Positions 5,825 through 8,650 of a stretch of 8,650 bases of DNA are shown piece after piece. Position 1 is the first letter of the stretch; every line of letters begins with the position of its first letter. The notes under the pieces are model-generated. The model was not told the origin of the DNA and did not search any database. It saw only the letters and a list, made by a program, of their open reading frames with translations. The translations under genes and the position numbers were made by a program. Source of the DNA: Chloroflexota bacterium (lineage in GTDB: Bacteria; Chloroflexota; Dehalococcoidia; Lucifugimonadales; Lucifugimonadaceae); assembly GCA_009837685.1 (NCBI GenBank), contig VXTA01000087.1, positions 1 to 8,650 of the forward strand, written 5' to 3'.

Positions 5825-6916
5825 TCAATCAACGTAGCCGATGATCGCTATGTCCTCACCGAACTGTTCCATCCGAACGTTACTCAATCTTGCGACATCA
5901 CGCATCGCCGACGGTCCGCGTCCCCCGACCGAAGAAAGCGCGTCGGAACCTCCGATAATCTTACCCGTCGATACATAGACCACCACCTTGTCGACCAAAC
6001 CGCAGTCGAAAAGCGAGCCCGTCAATCGCTCCCCAGCCTCGACCAAAACGTTGATGCACCCGCGCTCGCCCAGATGTCGCATCACAGCCGCCAGATCGAC
6101 CAAATCTTCGGTTTGGCTCGGAGCCATTATGACTTCGCAACGACGGTTCGCCGCTTCACCATTGGCCACTGCCTGAATCACCTTCCCATCTTCCTCCAAC
6201 AACGCGGCATCCGCGGGCATCTTGGCGGTGCTGTCGACTACAACGCGCAGATACGGACGACCGCACATGTGTTCGCCAGAGTTGGGGTCACGTGCGGTCA
6301 AACGCGGGTTGTCTGCGAGGACGGTGCCAATGCCAGTCATCACCGCGTCTGATCGGTACCGGAGCGAGTGAGCGTGAGCACGAGCGGCTGAACCAGTAAT
6401 CCACTTCGAGTCACCGTCGCGAGTGGCAATCTTGCCATCAAGCGACATTGCCCACTTCACGGTCACGAACGGCATACCAGTCTTGACGTGCTTGGCAAAA
6501 CCCTCGATCAGTTCGTCCGCACGTTGCTGCGAAGCATCATCGACATCGTTAATGACCTCGATGCCCACGGATTTCAAGTGCTCGAAACCGCGTCCCGCCA
6601 CTTGTGGATTGGGATCAACAGTAGGGCAGACCACCGTCCTGATACCGGCATCGATAACCGCCTGCGAACAAGGCGGAGTCGTCGAACGAAATTGATGCGG
6701 CTCCAGAGTGCAGTAGATAGTTCCGCCCTCGGATTCACCCTTGGCCATCCCCAAAGCCACAGCCTCCGCATGAGGCCCCGGAGTCGGCTGAGTGGCCCCT
6801 TCGCCAACGATCGTCTCACCATCCCGAGCAACGATCACCGCTCCCACCGCCGGCCGAGGCGCCAGCCCACCAGCCGCACCCTCGGCCAAATCCAGCGCTC
6901 GTTCCATGAAATTCAT
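5825..6916 (-). CDS. ribD: Bifunctional riboflavin deaminase/reductase RibD, with a variant zinc site
   Basis: RibD deaminates the GTP cyclohydrolase II product and then reduces its ribosyl side chain with NADPH. The 363-residue length is typical. The deaminase domain (1-145) has VGAVIV (24-29), HAE with zinc ligand His49 and general base Glu51, TLEP (70-73), PPC with Cys83, and DPNPQVAGRG (101-110). The reductase domain (148-363) has VKWAMSLDGKIAT (153-165), SKWITG (170-175), DAVMTGIGTVLADNPRLT (190-207), and LVEAGERL (291-298) with GLVDKVVVY (306-314). Oddity: residue 74, normally the zinc Cys in EPCxH, is His (EPHQF), and residue 76, normally His, is Phe. The usual N-P pair before VGAV is R-P. 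The reductase half looks normal. ATG 6916 is preferred, and ATG 6907 is possible. No ribosome binding site precedes either. As first gene of the rib operon it faces the divergent gene at 7038. Confidence 0.93.
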   Translation of the reverse strand: MNFMERALDLAEGAAGGLAPRPAVGAVIVARDGETIVGEGATQPTPGPHAEAVALGMAKGESEGGTIYCTLEPHQFRSTTPPCSQAVIDAGIRTVVCPTVDPNPQVAGRGFEHLKSVGIEVINDVDDASQQRADELIEGFAKHVKTGMPFVTVKWAMSLDGKIATRDGDSKWITGSAARAHAHSLRYRSDAVMTGIGTVLADNPRLTARDPNSGEHMCGRPYLRVVVDSTAKMPADAALLEEDGKVIQAVANGEAANRRCEVIMAPSQTEDLVDLAAVMRHLGERGCINVLVEAGERLTGSLFDCGLVDKVVVYVSTGKIIGGSDALSSVGGRGPSAMRDVARLSNVRMEQFGEDIAIIGYVD

Positions 6917-6922
6917 GTGTCA

Positions 6923-6950
6923 AGTATGCAACATTGGGGCGTACGTCGAA
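6923..6950 (-). promoter_or_regulatory. Candidate rib operon promoter, possibly leaderless
   Basis: On the minus strand CATACT (6928-6923, four of six matches to TATAAT) ends six bases before the ribD ATG. A poor -35, TTCGAC (6950-6945), lies 16 bases upstream. Transcription would start at or next to the ATG, which fits the missing ribosome binding site. The whole ribD leader up to the divergent gene is 121 bases, and none of the conserved FMN-riboswitch (RFN) sequence blocks was recognised in it. Confidence 0.25.
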
Positions 6951-6987
6951 CTCAAAAAGGGTTCGTCAAAGAACGGCTATTAGGACT

Positions 6988-7017
6988 TTGGTCTACCATG
7001 CAATGAGGTTGTAGATT
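6988..7017 (+). promoter_or_regulatory. Candidate promoter of the enolase-superfamily gene
   Basis: TTGGTC (6988-6993) and TAGATT (7012-7017) are separated by 18 bases. They would start transcription near 7024, just before the GGAG ribosome binding site at 7027-7030, which is seven bases from the ATG. A small dyad, GTTC (6961-6964) with GAAC (6971-6974), lies upstream. All of this is weak and judged by eye. Confidence 0.25.
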
Positions 7018-7037
7018 CCAGAAATCGGAGCAAAGCG

Positions 7038-8210
7038 ATGAAGATTGTGGATGTCAGAGCGTTTCCGCTACGCATCAGCGAGCGGGGAGACGAGAAGTCT
7101 GAAGGCTCGTCCAGACCGCCGACAATTGAGTTCGGCGACTACTACGTCGACCGATCAGCCTTCACCTCAATCTACTCCCATCATCACGAAACCACGGTGA
7201 TTCGGGTCAAGACAGATACCGGAATCGTCGGTTGGGGCGAGGCACAATCACCGATTTCGCCAAATACCACAGCCACCATTGTCCACGAAATCGTCCGCCC
7301 GCTAGTCATGGGCCGCGACCCCTTCGACATCGAGGCGATCTGGACTCGCAACTACGGCGCGATGCGCGAGCGCGGACATCCTACAGGCTTCTACATCGAC
7401 GCCATCGGGGGAACCGACATCGCACTCTACGACATCGTTGGAAAAGCCATCGGCAAACCCGTCCACAAAATCGCAGGAGGCAGGTATCGCGACGAAATTC
7501 TGCTATACAACGGCCTCGGAGGCACCGATCCCGTAAAAGTCGCCGACGCCGCCGAAGAGCATCTCGACTACGGCTACAAAGCCTTCAAACTCCACCTCCT
7601 GCTAGACGTCGAGGGCGTAACAGAGATCTGCCGTGAAGTCCGAAAACGCGTCGGCCCAGACATCATGCTCATGGTCGATACCCACATGCGACAGACAGTA
7701 TCGAACTCGATTCTGCTCGGAAGAGAGCTTGAAAAACTGGGCTTCACATGGCTGGAATCGCCAACGGTGCCAGACGACATCCCCGGTCAGGCAGAGATTG
7801 CGCGCGCATTGGATATGGCAGTGGCAATAGGGGAGTGGACGCGCACCCGCTACGAGATGCGAGAGCAGATGGAGCGACGCGCCTACGACATTCTCATGCA
7901 CGACATCGGTCGCACTGGCATCACGGAAGGGCATCGCATCGCGACGCTGGCGGATACCTACAACATTCCGGTAGCGCCCCATGTTGGAGGTGGCGGCATC
8001 CTCGCGGTCGCCGCGACCGTCGAATGGTCGGCATCGTGTCCGAACTTCATGATCATGGAGCACGGACACCATGCGAATCGCGTGAAGAGCAAGATACTCA
8101 AAGAGCCGTTCGAACCGGAGAACGGGTACTACAAGGTGACTGATCGTCCGGGTTTGGGTGTCGAGGTCGATGAGTCGGCATTGGAGCGGTACGCGTTCCC
8201 GGGGAGTTGA
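7038..8210 (+). CDS. Mandelate racemase/muconate lactonizing enzyme-family protein, probable sugar-acid dehydratase
   Basis: This 390-residue enolase-superfamily enzyme abstracts a proton next to a carboxylate with Mg2+ stabilising the enolate. An N-terminal capping domain (1 to about 140) precedes the barrel. Metal ligands Asp214 (VDTH), Glu240 (LESP) and Glu266 (GEW) are spaced 26 and 26, the same spacing as in mandelate racemase (195, 221, 247). The base strand reads KLH, giving Lys184-x-His186. Asp289 (DIGRTG) and His315 (APH) form the His-Asp dyad of the mandelate racemase subgroup. His216, in D-x-H with Asp214, is reminiscent of galactonate dehydratase-type acid sugar dehydratases. These features favour dehydration of an aldonic or similar acid over racemisation, but the substrate is unknown. 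GGAG at 7027-7030 supports ATG 7038. A kinase gene follows after two bases, suggesting one catabolic operon. Confidence 0.88.
   Translation: MKIVDVRAFPLRISERGDEKSEGSSRPPTIEFGDYYVDRSAFTSIYSHHHETTVIRVKTDTGIVGWGEAQSPISPNTTATIVHEIVRPLVMGRDPFDIEAIWTRNYGAMRERGHPTGFYIDAIGGTDIALYDIVGKAIGKPVHKIAGGRYRDEILLYNGLGGTDPVKVADAAEEHLDYGYKAFKLHLLLDVEGVTEICREVRKRVGPDIMLMVDTHMRQTVSNSILLGRELEKLGFTWLESPTVPDDIPGQAEIARALDMAVAIGEWTRTRYEMREQMERRAYDILMHDIGRTGITEGHRIATLADTYNIPVAPHVGGGGILAVAATVEWSASCPNFMIMEHGHHANRVKSKILKEPFEPENGYYKVTDRPGLGVEVDESALERYAFPGS
8201..8206 (+). promoter_or_regulatory. Strong ribosome binding site for the TTG-started kinase
   Basis: GGGGAG sits inside the last codons of the preceding gene, six bases before TTG 8213. 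It is the best ribosome binding site match seen in the window and sets the kinase start, since no ATG or GTG lies in frame before the conserved AVDIGSS motif. Confidence 0.6.
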
Positions 8211-8212
8211 GA

Positions 8213-8650
8213 TTGCCCCCCAAGCCATACATTCTGGCTGTAGACATCGGCAGTTCGGCAGTCAAGGCCGGGTTGTACGATGCGGCGGCGAACGCGTTGC
8301 CGCACACGCTGGTTGCAATATCGCACCAACAGCGAACCGCGGCAGATGGGACTCACGAGGAGGATGGAGAGTTGATCCAACGCGTGACAGAATTGGCGAT
8401 CGATCGCGTTTTGGATCTTGCGGAAGAAGAAGGAGAACACATTGCGGCGGTTGGATTCGACGCAATGGCCAGCACAATACTCGGTGTCGATGCCCGCCAT
8501 GAGCCGGTGACACCGGTTTTCACGTATGCCGATACTCGTACGGCTGCTGATGTCGATATGTTGCAGGACAGCATCGATGTGGATGACGCGTACCAACGAA
8601 CCGGTGTTATGCAGCACACATCTTACGTGCCAGGTCGCGTTAACTGGATG
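8213..8650 (+). CDS. FGGY-family carbohydrate kinase, N-terminal part (cut by window edge)
   Basis: Only the first 146 codons are inside the window, and the frame is open to the edge. FGGY kinases phosphorylate sugars or sugar acids with ATP in the cytosol and are about 500 residues long. Seen: the phosphate-binding start AVDIGSSAVKAGLYD (9-23), close to the family D-x-G-(T/S)-(T/S)-x-(V/I)-(K/R) motif; VGFDAMASTILGVD (79-92); the substrate-side TPVFTYADTR (100-109), where most relatives have W-x-D-x-R, here with Tyr-Ala-Asp-Thr-Arg; and RTGVMQHTSYVPGRVNWM (129-146), the TG-x-x-x-h-x-x-Y-x-P-x-K-x-x-W region. The R-T-G and H-x-x-Y-x-P pattern recalls gluconate and xylulose kinases. Translation starts at TTG 8213, two bases after the preceding stop. 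Substrate is unknown, but the neighbour points to sugar-acid catabolism. Confidence 0.87.
   Translation, partial: MPPKPYILAVDIGSSAVKAGLYDAAANALPHTLVAISHQQRTAADGTHEEDGELIQRVTELAIDRVLDLAEEEGEHIAAVGFDAMASTILGVDARHEPVTPVFTYADTRTAADVDMLQDSIDVDDAYQRTGVMQHTSYVPGRVNWM

Noticed and set aside
5808..5828. TTG-initiated N-terminal extension of riboflavin synthase
   Set aside because: The seven extra residues precede the family-standard MFSGI start, and a GGAG is placed correctly for the internal ATG.
7602..8228. 208-codon minus-strand open frame opposite the enolase-superfamily gene
   Set aside because: It is a shadow of a gene with complete family motifs. Its product has low-complexity Arg/His/Cys composition and no recognisable motif.
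8129..8617. 162-codon minus-strand open frame opposite the kinase gene
   Set aside because: The plus strand here encodes clear FGGY-kinase motifs with a ribosome binding site, so the antisense frame is a by-product.

Overview
The window carries mostly ordinary chromosomal metabolism with one accessory insertion. From left to right it holds: a malate dehydrogenase gene (mdh, +); a two-gene type II restriction-modification (R-M) cassette (+); a convergent, complete riboflavin biosynthesis operon ribD-ribE-ribBA-ribH (-); and, divergent from ribD, a sugar-acid-type enolase-superfamily gene followed by the start of an FGGY carbohydrate kinase (+) that runs off the right edge. No tRNA, rRNA, CRISPR array or insertion sequence was seen, and no gene-free stretch is longer than about 210 bases.

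The organism is a bacterium of moderately high G+C. The LDH-like NAD malate dehydrogenase, the RibD sequence style (R-P-x-V-G-A-V and the T-x-P-x-P-G-x-H-A-E stretch) and the pairing of an enolase-superfamily dehydratase-like enzyme with a sugar kinase would fit a Chloroflexota lineage such as SAR202/Dehalococcoidia. This is only an inference from remembered family style and was not tested by any search.

Restriction-modification cassette (1293-3256). The methyltransferase has an SPPY catalytic motif typical of N4-cytosine or N6-adenine amino-methyltransferases. It overlaps by one base (TGATG) an endonuclease that clearly belongs to the MvaI/BcnI family. The cassette is visibly less GC-rich than mdh, has its own plausible promoter, and sits between two housekeeping loci, so it was probably acquired. 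Hairpin repeats of one family lie at 1-28 and 3353-3380, outside the mdh plus R-M segment.

Riboflavin operon (6916 down to 3404). RibD, RibE, RibBA and RibH together convert GTP and ribulose 5-phosphate to riboflavin, apart from the unassigned phosphatase step. The genes are spaced by 2-17 bases, so they are surely cotranscribed. No FMN riboswitch is visible in the short ribD leader. The RibD deaminase domain has an unusual His in place of the first zinc Cys.

Sugar-acid module (7038-end). An enolase-superfamily enzyme with complete metal ligands, a KxH, a DxH and a His/Asp dyad is followed two bases later by a kinase gene with a TTG start and a strong ribosome binding site. Dehydration of an aldonic or uronic acid followed by phosphorylation of the product is the likely scheme, but the substrate cannot be read from sequence.
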